Assembly (NCBI RefSeq): GCF_020883455.1
Contig: NZ_CP086615.1
Span: 1,178,001-1,242,000 of the forward strand
Length of the DNA: 64,000 bases
Reading direction: 5' to 3'
Source: Spiribacter halobius
GTDB lineage: Bacteria; Pseudomonadota; Gammaproteobacteria; Nitrococcales; Nitrococcaceae
Below are positions 25,200-34,282 of the stretch, in pieces. A program made the position numbers and the translations under genes. The notes beneath the pieces were generated by a model, which had not been told where the DNA came from, ran no database searches, and was given only the letters and a program-made list of their open reading frames with translations. The stretch's first letter is position 1. Every line of letters starts with the position of its first letter.

Positions 25200-25988
25200 A
25201 TGGAAGGGCAAGGCCGCATGCGCATGGAAACCGAGGACGAACGCCTGGAGCTGTTCCGCAGACGGGCCGTCCAGCATGACGGCAAGCGCCCCCTGTACCG
25301 TGTCGTCGAGGACCACATCCGCGACCTCATCAACAGCGGCGAGCTCATCCCCGGCGACCTGATCCCTTCCGAGCCGCAGCTGGCCCGCACCCTTGGCGTC
25401 AGCCAGGGGACGGTGAAGAAGGCCATCGACAATCTGGTCTGGGAGGGGCTTCTCTACCGGCACCAGGGCAAGGGCACCTACATCTCCAAGGTGGATTTCG
25501 GCAAGAGTCTGTTCCGCTTCTTCACCTACGGAGACGCCCGCGGCCGCGCCGTACGCATCCACAAGGAGACCACGGCGCGTCGCCGTTGCGCCGGCCCGGC
25601 GAATGTCACCCGACGTCTGCAGGTACCGGACGGCACCGAGCTCATCTACATAGAGCGGCTCGGGCTCATCGGCGATGCGCCGATCCTGGTGGAGTACTCA
25701 TGGTGGCCCGCCGAGCTGGTGCCGGGGCTGGAGGACGAGGCCCTGCACATCCCCGACTACCTCTACGCGCTGGTGCTGGACCAGTTCGGCGTCCCCGTGC
25801 TGCGGGCCGAAGAGACGTTGACCGCGGACGCTGCCGACGCCCACACGGCCCGGGCACTGAATATTCCCGAGAAGACCCCCGTCGTGGTGCTCAAGCGCAC
25901 CACCTTCACCCGCGGCGACCGCATCGTCGAGGTGCGCACCACCAAGGGCCGCGCGGACCGCTTCAGCTACAAGACAGAGATCCGCTGA
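25200..25988 (+). CDS. GntR-family transcriptional regulator with UTRA ligand domain (HutC subfamily)
   Basis: This 262-residue regulator has a winged helix at about residues 28-95 (PLYRVVEDHIRDLINSGEL, SEPQLARTLGVSQGTVKKAIDNLVWEGLLYRHQGKGTYIS) and a UTRA ligand-binding domain to the end (VPDGTELIYIERLGLIGDAPILVEYSWWPAE). UTRA regulators bind small organic ligands. The TRAP operon 500 bp downstream on the same strand is the obvious target, with the palindrome at 26205 as candidate operator. Starts at 25200 or 25218 are both possible. Confidence 0.88.
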   Translation: MEGQGRMRMETEDERLELFRRRAVQHDGKRPLYRVVEDHIRDLINSGELIPGDLIPSEPQLARTLGVSQGTVKKAIDNLVWEGLLYRHQGKGTYISKVDFGKSLFRFFTYGDARGRAVRIHKETTARRRCAGPANVTRRLQVPDGTELIYIERLGLIGDAPILVEYSWWPAELVPGLEDEALHIPDYLYALVLDQFGVPVLRAEETLTADAADAHTARALNIPEKTPVVVLKRTTFTRGDRIVEVRTTKGRADRFSYKTEIR

Positions 25989-26056
25989 GCCCGCACCACC
26001 AGCCCCCTCTTGGCACCCGTGGCGCGGCGGTGTCTTTCGCCGGTTAACCCGAAGCC

Positions 26057-26115
26057 GGCCCGCATATCTCACGGATCCACGCCCTCGCTGCGCGAATCGG
26101 TGAGATGTGCGGGCC
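26057..26115. repeat. 59-bp mini copy of the CTAG palindromic element
   Basis: Reads GGCCCGCATATCTCAC at one end and GTGAGATGTGCGGGCC at the other, with only GGATCCACGCCCTCGCTGCGCGAATCG between them. The arms are those of the 184-bp element; the central ~125 bp are absent. Confidence 0.75.
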
Positions 26116-26488
26116 AGTGTCCCCGATGCCGGCCGTCGCCGGTCACTCACTCTGCCCGCAGATCTTGACACGCCGGTGCCGTCGACTAGCTTAAAAGCAG
26201 TCAACTACATGATGTAGGTGATCTGCGGGTTTGACCATCTGACTGATCGATCGCGCGGGAGAATCAGGCTTACATCTATAACCGGTAGCTAACCGGAAGA
26301 CCAGAAGAACGCGCCTCGCCCAGAGCAGGGAGGGTCACGGTGTCGGCGTTCTGCGGGGATAACCGCGCAGGGCGCGAGCAGCTGGGGCGCTGCGGAGGAA
26401 AGGCTGACTCGGTCCTGGCGGGGCCATTGGGTGCCCCGCGAATCCCCGCCGAAAGGCGGCTATGTGCGAAAGCGAGGAGCAGAAAGTG
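26116..26488. other. Long leader upstream of TRAP operon 2
   Basis: No credible gene was found in this stretch. It contains the palindrome at 26205 and a relatively A/T-rich patch at 26190-26285, where the promoter probably lies, followed by a leader of about 200 bases with GC-rich stem potential. Short frames here look like noise. Confidence 0.4.
26205..26217. promoter_or_regulatory. Candidate operator upstream of TRAP operon 2
   Basis: CTACAT-G-ATGTAG is a perfect 6+1+6 palindrome in the only A/T-rich patch upstream of the TRAP genes. It could bind the GntR/UTRA regulator encoded just upstream. This is inference from position and symmetry. Confidence 0.45.
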
Positions 26489-27616
26489 ATGCTTGAGCAA
26501 CACGTTGATCGTCAGCGGGCCCGGTGGGGGGTCGCGACCGCATTGTCGGCGGCCCTGTTCGTTTCCCTGCCCATGGGAGCAGCGGCGCAGGAAACCCACA
26601 CCATGCGGATCCAGTCCGCGGTGGCGTCGGGCGCCATGTCCTACGAAATGCTGGAGCGCTTCGCCGAGCGGCTGCATGCCATGTCCGGCGGGCAGCTAGA
26701 GGTTGAGCTCTACAGCGCCGGTGCCATCGTGCCGTCGCCACGCATCCTAGACGCAGTCGACAACGGCACCCTCGAAGCCGGCTTCGCCTGGCCGCAGTAC
26801 TGGGCGGGCAAGCACCCGGCAGCCTCTCTGTTCAGCAACACGCCGGTCTGGGCCATGTCCGGCATGGATTCGCTCACCCATCTTTCCTGGATGTACGAGG
26901 GTGGCGGACTGGAGATGTATCAGGAGCTGCTGTCAGAGGAGATCGGCGTCGACGTCGTGCCAATCTTCGTCACGCCTTCCGGCTGGCAGCCGCTTGGCTG
27001 GTTCAACACGCCGGTAGAGAGCTGGGAGCAGTTCAAGGAGCTGAGCTATCGCTCGCCGCCGGGGCTGGCCGGCGAGATCTACGAGGAGGCCGGCGCCAAC
27101 GTGACCTTCCTGACCGGCGAGGAAATCGTGCCCGCCGCCGAGCGGGGAGTCATCGACGGTGCTGAATGGCTGAATCCCCTCGAGGATATGTCCTTCGGGC
27201 TACAGGACGCCTTTGATCGGTACTACCTCACGACGGTGCACCAGTTCATGGACATCGGTGAGATCGTGATCAATGGCGACTTCTGGCGTGGGCTGTCCCC
27301 GCAGCTGCAGGCAATGGTGCGTACCGCCGCTATGGCCACCATTGTGGAGACCTATAACAACGACATTCTGCGCAATGCGCAGGCCCTCAACACCCTGCGC
27401 GACGAGCATGGGATCACCATTGAGCCGACACCGCAGAGCGTCCACAACGCCCTGATGGAGGCGGCCGGTCGCGTGCTAGAGCGCCGCAGCGAGGAGAACG
27501 AGTTCTTCCGCGAGGTGGTGGAGTCGCAGTCGGAGTTCGCCCGTACCACGCAGCCCTGGTGGGGTGAGGTGCTGCGCATGTACGACGGACTCTCCGAGAA
27601 CGCGGTGATCAAGTAA
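26489..27616 (+). CDS. TRAP transporter solute-binding protein (DctP family), operon 2
   Basis: This 375-residue periplasmic protein has a signal peptide ending PMGAAAQ. The body shows ILDAVDNGTLEAGFAWPQYWAGKH and QPLGWFNTPVESWEQFKELSYRSPPGLAGEIYEEAG, closely paralleling the binding protein at 49782, so the two are paralogues of the subgroup that binds 2-oxo or hydroxy acids. The ATG at 26489 has GAGGAG nine bases upstream; an ATG at 26462 would add nine residues. Ligand unknown. Confidence 0.9.
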   Translation: MLEQHVDRQRARWGVATALSAALFVSLPMGAAAQETHTMRIQSAVASGAMSYEMLERFAERLHAMSGGQLEVELYSAGAIVPSPRILDAVDNGTLEAGFAWPQYWAGKHPAASLFSNTPVWAMSGMDSLTHLSWMYEGGGLEMYQELLSEEIGVDVVPIFVTPSGWQPLGWFNTPVESWEQFKELSYRSPPGLAGEIYEEAGANVTFLTGEEIVPAAERGVIDGAEWLNPLEDMSFGLQDAFDRYYLTTVHQFMDIGEIVINGDFWRGLSPQLQAMVRTAAMATIVETYNNDILRNAQALNTLRDEHGITIEPTPQSVHNALMEAAGRVLERRSEENEFFREVVESQSEFARTTQPWWGEVLRMYDGLSENAVIK

Positions 27617-27625
27617 CCATCCGCC

Positions 27626-27667
27626 CGCCGCCTGCCCGGCCTCGCTCTCGGGGCCGGGCAGGCGGCG
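27626..27667 (+). terminator. Intercistronic stem-loop after TRAP binding-protein gene, operon 2
   Basis: Perfect 16-base arms CGCCGCCTGCCCGGCC and GGCCGGGCAGGCGGCG separated by ten bases, starting about ten bases after the dctP-type stop. No U tract follows. It resembles the hairpins at 13450, 38891 and 59732 in the same relative position. Confidence 0.65.
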
Positions 27668-27808
27668 CCGGTTCTGGCCCCATGGCGCGTCCTCGATCCT
27701 CGAGGGCAGTCCCGTGACGGATCTCACCGCATGGCGGGTCCGCCGGAGCGATCCGGTGCGCGGCCTGGCGGTGGGCAGTTGTCCCGGCAGCTAGGTGAGT
27801 CGCGCACG

Positions 27809-28366
27809 ATGAATGATCACGCAACGGCATCCACACCATTGGGCAGGCGGGGAGGCGGGCCACTGCTGGCCATCATTCGACGCATCGACCGATTCGCGGA
27901 AATCTCGGGCTGGGTGGTGTCCTGGCTGGTAGTGCCGCTGATCGCGATCATGGTGATCGAGGTGATTTCCCGGTATGCGCTGCGTTTTCCCACCCCCTGG
28001 ACCTATGATCTCACCTACATGCTCACCGGCACGCTGTTCATGCTGGGGGCAGCCTACACACTGCGCCGCGATGGCCACATACGCACCGATTTTCTCTACA
28101 AGAGCTTCCCGGTGCGCTGGCAGGGCCTGATCGATTCCATTGCCTATCTGTTCTTTTTCTTCCCCGGGATCGGGATCTTCATGTGGTTTGGCTGGGAGAC
28201 ATTCTTCGACGCCCTGCGAATGGGTGAGCGCTCCATCAGCCCCTGGAATCCGCCCCTGTATCCGTACCGGGCGGTGATCCCGCTGGCAGGCCTGTTCCTG
28301 CTTATTCAGGGGGTTTCCGAAGTGCTGAAGAGCCTGCACGCACTCTTTACGGGGAGATGGCCATGA
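27809..28366 (+). CDS. TRAP transporter small membrane subunit (DctQ family), operon 2
   Basis: This 185-residue protein has four hydrophobic helices with the motif WVVSWLVVPLIAIMVIEVISRYALRFPTPWTYDLTYMLTGTLFMLGAAYTLRRDGHIRTDF. It is clearly paralogous to the subunit at 47810. It overlaps the large subunit start (ATGA). Confidence 0.88.
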   Translation: MNDHATASTPLGRRGGGPLLAIIRRIDRFAEISGWVVSWLVVPLIAIMVIEVISRYALRFPTPWTYDLTYMLTGTLFMLGAAYTLRRDGHIRTDFLYKSFPVRWQGLIDSIAYLFFFFPGIGIFMWFGWETFFDALRMGERSISPWNPPLYPYRAVIPLAGLFLLIQGVSEVLKSLHALFTGRWP

Positions 28367-29682
28367 GCCCGGAGATACTGGGGCTGTTGCTGCTCGGCGC
28401 CCTTTTCGTGATGATTCTGGTCGGGTTTCCGATCGCCTTCACGCTGATTTTCGTGGCCCTGGTCACCGGCTATATCGGTATCGGGTTCAACGCCTTCAAC
28501 CTGATGATGGTTCAGGTAGAGCGCACCATGGAGATGACACTGCTGGCCGCCGTGCCGCTGTTCGTCTTCATGGGGCTGGTGCTCGAGCGTGCCGGGCTCA
28601 TGCAGCGGCTGTTCCTGGCGTTTCAGATGCTCTTCGCGCCGGTGCGAGGCTCGCTGTACATGGCGGTGATGGGGACAGCGACGCTGTTCTCGATGGCTAC
28701 CGGCATCGTCGGCGCCTCGGTCACGGTGATCGGCCTGATGGCCGGCAAAACCATGCAGAGAAGCGGGTACGACGTGCGCATGTCCGCCGGCGCCATTACC
28801 GCCGGCGGCACCCTCGGCATCCTCATCCCGCCAAGCATCATGCTGATCGTGATGGGGCCGATCCTCGAGGTCTCCATCCTGGCGTTGTTCGCAGCGGCCG
28901 TGGTGCCAGGGCTGATGCTCGCCGCCATCTTTCTCGCCTACTGCATGATCCGCTCCCATTTCCAGCCGTCGCTGGGCCCGGCGCTTCCGCCGGAGGACCG
29001 CGCGCCGTCCGCCGGCTACATCGTCAAGGAGCTGCTGCTGGGCGTGGTGCCCCTCGCGGTGATCATCGCGGCCGTGCTGGGGAGCATTCTGTCCGGTATT
29101 GCAACGCCGACCGAGGCGGCCGGCATGGGTGCGTTTGCCTCGCTGTGCCTGGCTGCGGCCTATCGTCGGCTGAATTGGGAGAAGTTCCGGGAGACGCTTC
29201 TCGGAACCCTGCAGACCTCGAGCATGGTGCTCCTGCTGATCGCCGCGGCGAATTTCTTCGGCGCCGTGTTCTCCATCCTGGGGACGCCACGAATGGTGAC
29301 CGAGTGGCTGATCGGCCTGGGACTGCCGCTGTTCGTGCTCCTGCTGCTGCTCCTGCTGCTGGTGTTCCTGATGGGGTGGGCGCTGGACTGGGCGCCGATC
29401 GTGTTGATCTTTCTGCCGGTGATCATGCCGGTGATGTCGGAGCTCGATGTCAACATGGTGTGGTTCGGCGCGCTGGTGGCAGTCTGCCTGCAGACGGCCT
29501 GGCTGACGCCGCCGGTGGCCCTGGCCGCCTATTTCCTCAAGGGAGTGATGCCGGACTGGGAGCTGAAGGACATCTATCTCGGGATGCTGCAGTTCATGGG
29601 GCTGCAGCTCATTGGCCTGCTGCTGGTGCTGACCTTTCCCGAGATCGCGCTCTGGCTGCCCGGCGTCCTGCTGGGCCGCTAG
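28363..29682 (+). CDS. TRAP transporter large permease subunit (DctM family), operon 2
   Basis: This 439-residue permease has about 12 hydrophobic segments and the signatures ATGIVGASVTVIGLMAG, GGTLGILIPPSIMLIVMGP and GIATPTEAAGMGAFASL. A late helix pair contains MGWALDWAPIVLIFLPVIMP. The ATG at 28363, not 28357, is supported by GGGGAG at ideal spacing and the ATGA overlap. Its TAG stop is part of a CTAG that begins a degenerate palindromic element. Confidence 0.92.
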   Translation: MSPEILGLLLLGALFVMILVGFPIAFTLIFVALVTGYIGIGFNAFNLMMVQVERTMEMTLLAAVPLFVFMGLVLERAGLMQRLFLAFQMLFAPVRGSLYMAVMGTATLFSMATGIVGASVTVIGLMAGKTMQRSGYDVRMSAGAITAGGTLGILIPPSIMLIVMGPILEVSILALFAAAVVPGLMLAAIFLAYCMIRSHFQPSLGPALPPEDRAPSAGYIVKELLLGVVPLAVIIAAVLGSILSGIATPTEAAGMGAFASLCLAAAYRRLNWEKFRETLLGTLQTSSMVLLLIAAANFFGAVFSILGTPRMVTEWLIGLGLPLFVLLLLLLLLVFLMGWALDWAPIVLIFLPVIMPVMSELDVNMVWFGALVAVCLQTAWLTPPVALAAYFLKGVMPDWELKDIYLGMLQFMGLQLIGLLLVLTFPEIALWLPGVLLGR

Positions 29683-29790
29683 CCCGCATTTCGCACCGAT
29701 TCACGGCTGCGGACGCGGATCTGGGGGGGCAGTCCGGCGTTGCGCTGCTTGACTGTACTCGCGGTACTGCGCTGCGCGGCGCGCCTTGTC
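29679..29790. repeat. Degenerate copy of the 184-bp palindromic element
   Basis: Begins CTAGCCCGCATTTCGCACC and continues with ACGGCTGCGG, GCAGTCC and GCGTTGCGCT as in the copy at 56501, then diverges. The second terminal repeat is not recognisable. It lies between the convergent TRAP and quinone oxidoreductase genes. Confidence 0.7.
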
Positions 29791-29890
29791 TGCACGCGCG
29801 CTGTGCGGCCAGAGGCCCGCGGGAAGGGTTCCGCGCTGCCCATCTCCTGCCCGCCCCTCGGGGGCGGGCAGGGGCGCTGTGGCAGGCAGG

Positions 29891-30886
29891 TCACTCGTCG
29901 CGGACCCGCAGCAGCAGTTTCCCGGTGGTTTTCCCCGCTTCCAGGTAGCGGTGCGCCTCAGCCGCCTCGGCCAGGGGAAACTCACGGTCGATCCGCAGCG
30001 TGAGCTCACCGGCCGCCAGCCAGGCGAAGAGGTCGTCGGCGCGGCCCTGGATCTCCTCCCGGCTTGCCATGTAATGCGCCATGTGCGGGCGGGTGAACCA
30101 GATCGACCCCGCCTCGGCGAGCTCCAGCGGATTCACCGACTCCACCGCGCCCGAGGCCGCGCCGAAGACCACCAGCGCACCCCGCCGGCGCAGGCACTGC
30201 AGGTCGCCCTCGTAGGTCGCCTGGCCGACACCGTCGTAGATGACGTCCACCCCTTCGCCGCCGGTGGCCTCCCGCACGGCCTCGGCGAAGTCCGTCTCGC
30301 GGTAGAGGATGGCGCGCTCGGCACCAAGCGCCTCGGCCATGGCCGCCTTCTCACGGGTGCCCACGGTCGTCAGCACGCGGGCGCCGCGCCGGCGTGCGAT
30401 CTGGATCAGCAGGCGGCCGACGCCGCCGGCGCCGGCGTGGACCAGGGCGACATGGCCCTGGCGCAGTGGGAACAGGGAGCTTGCCAGGTAGTGCGCGGTA
30501 CCGCCCTGCAGCATGAGGGTGGTGGCGCTCGCCCAGTCGACGCCCTCGGGGATGCGCACCAGCTGCCAGGCCGGCACCACCGCGAGCTCGGCGTAGCCGC
30601 CTGGCGCGAGGCACCAGGCGACGCGGTCGCCAGGGGCGAGGCCGGTGACCCCCTCGCCGACGGCGTCCACCGTGCCGGCGCCCTCGCGGCCGAGCACGAA
30701 CGGCGGCTGGCTGCCGTAGGTGCGCGACTTCCGGTAGCTGCCCATGCGGTTGTAGACGTCGATGAAGTTCACGCCGGCACGGACAACCCGGACGCGGACC
30801 TCCCCCGGGCCCGGCTCGGGATCGGGCACCTCGGTGTGACTGAGGACCTCCGGCCCTCCGAAATCGGTGGCAACGACTGCTTTCAT
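29891..30886 (-). CDS. Quinone oxidoreductase (zinc-independent MDR family)
   Basis: This 331-residue protein begins MKAVVATDFGGPEVLSHTEVPDPEPGPGEVRVRVVRAGVNFIDVYNRMG, typical of quinone oxidoreductases. The NADPH-binding Rossmann motif is HAGAGGVGRLLIQIARRRGARVLTTVGT. Zinc ligands of alcohol dehydrogenases are missing. It reduces quinones or enones with NADPH. It is the last gene of the minus-strand amidase operon, about 20 bp downstream of the amidase. Confidence 0.88.
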   Translation of the reverse strand: MKAVVATDFGGPEVLSHTEVPDPEPGPGEVRVRVVRAGVNFIDVYNRMGSYRKSRTYGSQPPFVLGREGAGTVDAVGEGVTGLAPGDRVAWCLAPGGYAELAVVPAWQLVRIPEGVDWASATTLMLQGGTAHYLASSLFPLRQGHVALVHAGAGGVGRLLIQIARRRGARVLTTVGTREKAAMAEALGAERAILYRETDFAEAVREATGGEGVDVIYDGVGQATYEGDLQCLRRRGALVVFGAASGAVESVNPLELAEAGSIWFTRPHMAHYMASREEIQGRADDLFAWLAAGELTLRIDREFPLAEAAEAHRYLEAGKTTGKLLLRVRDE

Positions 30887-30906
30887 GGCGCTTTCCTCTC
30901 GCTTGA

Positions 30907-32190
30907 TCAGACGGGTGACAGTCGGGCCTCGCACCAGCGCGCGTGCCGCAGCAAGGCGTCGTCGTCGTAGCGGCGGGCGACCAGCTGGACGCCCAGCGGC
31001 AGGTCGCGCTCGCCGGTCCCGGCGGGCAGATTCACTGCCGGCAGCTCGAGGGCGTGCCAGAGGGCGTTGTAGGTGGGGCTGCCGGTGTCTTGCAGGCCCT
31101 CGGGCGCCTCGCCGGGGGCGCTCGGCGCGAGCACTATATCCACACCCTCGAGCAGGCCGCCGATCTCGCGGCGGGCGGCCTCGAGGGTGGCGAGACTGCG
31201 CAGGTGGTCCGCCTGCGCGATGCCCGCGCCCTCGTCGAGAAGCTCGCGCATGGTGCGGGAGATGGCACGCTCCCCCGCGACACGCTCGGCTAGCAGGGCG
31301 TCGGCGGCCTCGTAGCGCACCGCCTGCCAGAGCGCGGGCACGATCTCCGCGAAGCCGGCGGGGAGCGTGAGCTCGGTGACTGCGGCGCCGGCATCCGCCA
31401 GACGGGCCGCAGCGGACTCTAGACACTCTCGGCCGCGCGGGCTCACCTCGTCCCAGTATGGCGTCCGGCAGAGCGCGATCCGTGGTGGGGCACCGGCGCC
31501 TTCGGCCGGCCCGCAGCGGCCCCCGGTGAGTGCGGCGCGGAATGCCTGCAGATCCTCTACCGAGCGGGCCATCAGGCCGAGCGTGTCGAAGGACTCGGCG
31601 AAGTGCTTAACGCCGACAAAGCTCAGCAGGCCGAAGGTCGGCTTGTAGGCCCGCACGCCACAGTAGGCGGCCGGCCGGATGACCGAGCCAAGGGTCTGGC
31701 TGCCTATGGCGAGCGGCACCATGCCGTCGGCCACGGCCGCCGCGGAGCCGCTGGAGGATCCCCCCGGGCTGTGACGGCGGTCGTGCGGGTTCGCCGTGCG
31801 CCCCGCGTAGCGGCCGGCGAACTCGGTGGTCACGGTCTTGCCGAGCACCACGGCCCCGGCCGCCCGGGCGCGGGCGACACAGGCGGCATCGGTGACCGGC
31901 TGGCGCCCGCGGTACAGAGGCGAGCCGCAGGCGGTGGGCAGGTCAGCGGTGTCGATGATGTCCTTGAAGGCCACCGGAATGCCGTGCAGAGGGCCCCGCG
32001 GCGCCTCGCGGTCACGCTCCCGGGCCTGGCGCAGGGCGTGCTCGGGGTCGAGGCAGGCCCAGGCGGCGACGTCCGGCTCGCGTGCCTCGATCCGCTCGAG
32101 GCAGGCCTCGACCAGTGCCTCGGATGTCAGCTCGCCGCGTGCAATTCGCGCCGCGGCCATCGTCGCCGTGAGGCGGTTGTGAGTGTTCAT
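30907..32190 (-). CDS. Amidase (amidase-signature family)
   Basis: This 427-residue enzyme shows the amidase signature: the lysine in PVAFKDIIDTADLPTACGSP and the GGSSSGSAAAVADGMVPLAIGSQTLGSVIRPAAYCGV block carrying the cis-Ser and nucleophile Ser of the Ser-Ser-Lys triad. It hydrolyses an amide of unknown identity. The ATG at 32190 has AAGGGGGA upstream, which argues against an ATG at 32262. It is cotranscribed with the quinone oxidoreductase and follows the TauE/SafE gene after a palindrome-bearing spacer. Confidence 0.9.
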   Translation of the reverse strand: MNTHNRLTATMAAARIARGELTSEALVEACLERIEAREPDVAAWACLDPEHALRQARERDREAPRGPLHGIPVAFKDIIDTADLPTACGSPLYRGRQPVTDAACVARARAAGAVVLGKTVTTEFAGRYAGRTANPHDRRHSPGGSSSGSAAAVADGMVPLAIGSQTLGSVIRPAAYCGVRAYKPTFGLLSFVGVKHFAESFDTLGLMARSVEDLQAFRAALTGGRCGPAEGAGAPPRIALCRTPYWDEVSPRGRECLESAAARLADAGAAVTELTLPAGFAEIVPALWQAVRYEAADALLAERVAGERAISRTMRELLDEGAGIAQADHLRSLATLEAARREIGGLLEGVDIVLAPSAPGEAPEGLQDTGSPTYNALWHALELPAVNLPAGTGERDLPLGVQLVARRYDDDALLRHARWCEARLSPV

Positions 32191-32257
32191 GCGGAGTGTC
32201 CCCCTTGGTGGTGGCCCGCGACCGGTGCCCTCCTGGGCGACACCGGCAGTTGACGAG

Positions 32258-32280
32258 CTCATATATGTAACCTATATGAG
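32258..32280. promoter_or_regulatory. Candidate operator upstream of the amidase operon
   Basis: Perfect eight-base arms CTCATATA and TATATGAG with a seven-base spacer lie about 70 bp before the amidase start in an A/T-rich island. The word TATATGAGATAT recurs in related form at 37673 and 62169. A GntR- or TetR-type regulator is plausible. Confidence 0.5.
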
Positions 32281-32316
32281 ATATCGACCCAATGGGCTGG
32301 CCGGCACGACGTCCGC

Positions 32317-33060
32317 TCAAGTCAGCCCCCGGCGCAGCATGTTGAGTCCAATCAGGAGGAGGAAGATCAGCACCACCCGGCGCAGGGTCGCCTGGGAGGC
32401 GAGCCGGGTCAGCCACGCCCCGCAGGCCATGCCGGCGGCGAGCGGCGGTATGCAGGCCAGCGACAGGCCGGCAAGAGGCCAGGTGAGGATGCCCACGGCC
32501 ACGTAGCTCGCCACCAGGAGGAGGCTCGCGTAGCTGTAGATCGCACCGATGGTGGCGACGAAGACCTCGTGGCGCAGGTGCAGGGCGAAGAGGTACATGA
32601 CCACCGGCGGGCCGAAGGCGGTGGACAGCCCCCCCATCACCCCGGCCACGAAGCCCGCGAGGGCGCCCACCGGACCCCGGTACCGCGGGGGTACCCTGAG
32701 GGCCGGCATTAAGGTGCTGGTGACCACGAACCCGAGCACGATCAGGCCCAGGGCGAGGAAGAAGAACCGCTCGTCGAGCCGCACAATGGCCGTGGCGCCC
32801 AGGGCGCAGCCGAGCGTCATCGTGACCAGCAGGCCGCGCAGCCGGGGCCGGCCGGCGCGCGCCGCGCCGCCCTGCCAGGCCTGCCAGCCGTTGCTGAAGA
32901 CGATGGGGAAGGTGAGCAGCGCGAGCGCGGTGCGCACGTCGATCACGACGGCGAGCAGTGGCAGGCTGACCAGTGGCACGCCGAAGCCGATCCCGCCCTT
33001 GGCGACGCCGCCGAGGAAGAAGGCGGCGGCGATGGCTGCAGCGGTGATTACGACATCCAT
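32317..33060 (-). CDS. TauE/SafE (TSUP) family anion exporter
   Basis: This 247-residue membrane protein has about seven hydrophobic segments with the internal duplication of TSUP proteins: FFLGGVAKGGIGFGVPLVSLPLL in the first half and ALAGFVAGVMGGLSTAFGPPVVMYLF in the second. Members export sulfite, sulfoacetate or related anions in sulfonate degraders. Its presence near the sulfonate genes suggests it may relieve sulfite toxicity, but the family has other roles. It is divergent from the enolase-superfamily gene. Confidence 0.85.
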   Translation of the reverse strand: MDVVITAAAIAAAFFLGGVAKGGIGFGVPLVSLPLLAVVIDVRTALALLTFPIVFSNGWQAWQGGAARAGRPRLRGLLVTMTLGCALGATAIVRLDERFFFLALGLIVLGFVVTSTLMPALRVPPRYRGPVGALAGFVAGVMGGLSTAFGPPVVMYLFALHLRHEVFVATIGAIYSYASLLLVASYVAVGILTWPLAGLSLACIPPLAAGMACGAWLTRLASQATLRRVVLIFLLLIGLNMLRRGLT

Positions 33061-33119
33061 GCACGCGTCCGCTCCGCCGCCCGCCGGCCGCGGAGGGGCG
33101 CGACCGGGAGGAGAGATCC

Positions 33120-34184
33120 ATGCGCATCGAGCAGGTGACCGTGCGCCATGTGGCGCTGCCGCTCAGCCAGCCCTACCGCCTCGCCATCGGCGTGGTGGAG
33201 CGTTTCGATACCCTGCTGGTGGAGATGCGCGACGATACCGGCAGGGTGGGCTATGGCGAGGCCACCGTGCTGCCCGGTTACACCGAGGAGACATTGGCGG
33301 GTGCCTGGCAGCGCATAACCGACGGGGCGGAGCGCCTGGTGGGGCTCGGGGCGGAGCCTGCACGGGCCATGCTCGCTCCGCTGCGCCGCACGGCGCCGTT
33401 CTCGGCCACCGCCCTCGCCACCGCCGTGGAGATGCTCGCCGGTCATCCGGCACTGGATGCCGCCGCCGGCGGGCGCATGCCGCTGCTGGCCCTGCTCCAC
33501 GCGGACGCCGGCGAGGCGTTGGCCGCCGAGGTGGAGGGGCATCTTGCCGAGGGCTACGACACCCTCAAGGTCAAGGTGGGCTTCGACGTCGGCACCGATC
33601 TGGCCCGGGTGGCGCGGATCCGTGCCGCGGTGGCGGGGCGGGCGCGCCTGCGACTGGATGCGAACCAGGGCTACGACCGCGAGCAGGCCTGCCGCTTCGT
33701 CGGCGAGCTCGATCCGGACGGTATCGAGCTCGTGGAGCAGACCTGCGCGGCGGGGGACTGGGAGGCGGCGGTGGCCGTGGCGCGGGTGGCTCCGGTACCG
33801 CTCATGCTGGACGAGTCCATCTACGGCCACGCCGATATCGAGCGCGCCGCCGAGCTCGGCTGCGCGGGGCTGATCAAGTTCAAGCTGATGAAGGCGGGCG
33901 GCCTCGACGCCCTGGAGGGGGCGCTGCAGCGCATCCGTGAGCTCGGCATGACGCCGGTGCTCGGCAATGGCGTGGCCGGCGAGATCGGCTGCTGGCTGGA
34001 GGCCTGTGTCGGCGTGCGCTGGATCGACAACGCCGGGGAGATGAACGGCTTTCTCAAGCCCCGCTTCTCCCTGCTGCGGGAGCCGCTCCAGGTCGAGGGC
34101 GGCGCCCTGCGCCTGCCCGCCGGCCCGCCGGTGCCGGACCCCGACGCCCTCGCGGCAGCGACGGTGGCGAGCCACACCGTCTGA
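33120..34184 (+). CDS. Enolase-superfamily enzyme, muconate-lactonising/mandelate-racemase type
   Basis: This 354-residue protein has the N-terminal capping domain and a barrel with the catalytic set: YDTLKVKVGFD (KxK), LRLDANQGY (first metal Asp), VEQTCAAGDW (Glu), PLMLDESIYG (Asp-Glu) and IKFKLMKAGG (opposite lysine). This is the MLE-subgroup pattern, including cycloisomerases, epimerases and dehydratases. It is not the 3-methylaspartate ammonia-lyase type despite lying next to glutamate mutase. The substrate is unknown. GGAGGAG precedes the ATG. It converges on glmE. Confidence 0.85.
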   Translation: MRIEQVTVRHVALPLSQPYRLAIGVVERFDTLLVEMRDDTGRVGYGEATVLPGYTEETLAGAWQRITDGAERLVGLGAEPARAMLAPLRRTAPFSATALATAVEMLAGHPALDAAAGGRMPLLALLHADAGEALAAEVEGHLAEGYDTLKVKVGFDVGTDLARVARIRAAVAGRARLRLDANQGYDREQACRFVGELDPDGIELVEQTCAAGDWEAAVAVARVAPVPLMLDESIYGHADIERAAELGCAGLIKFKLMKAGGLDALEGALQRIRELGMTPVLGNGVAGEIGCWLEACVGVRWIDNAGEMNGFLKPRFSLLREPLQVEGGALRLPAGPPVPDPDALAAATVASHTV

Positions 34185-34282
34185 GCCGGGGCCGACGGCC
34201 GGCGGCGCCCGTCCTTTTCCCCACTCCCTGGGCGCGCAGGGCAGCCGTAGCCGGCGCGCGCAGGCCGGCGCGCAGGGGAACA

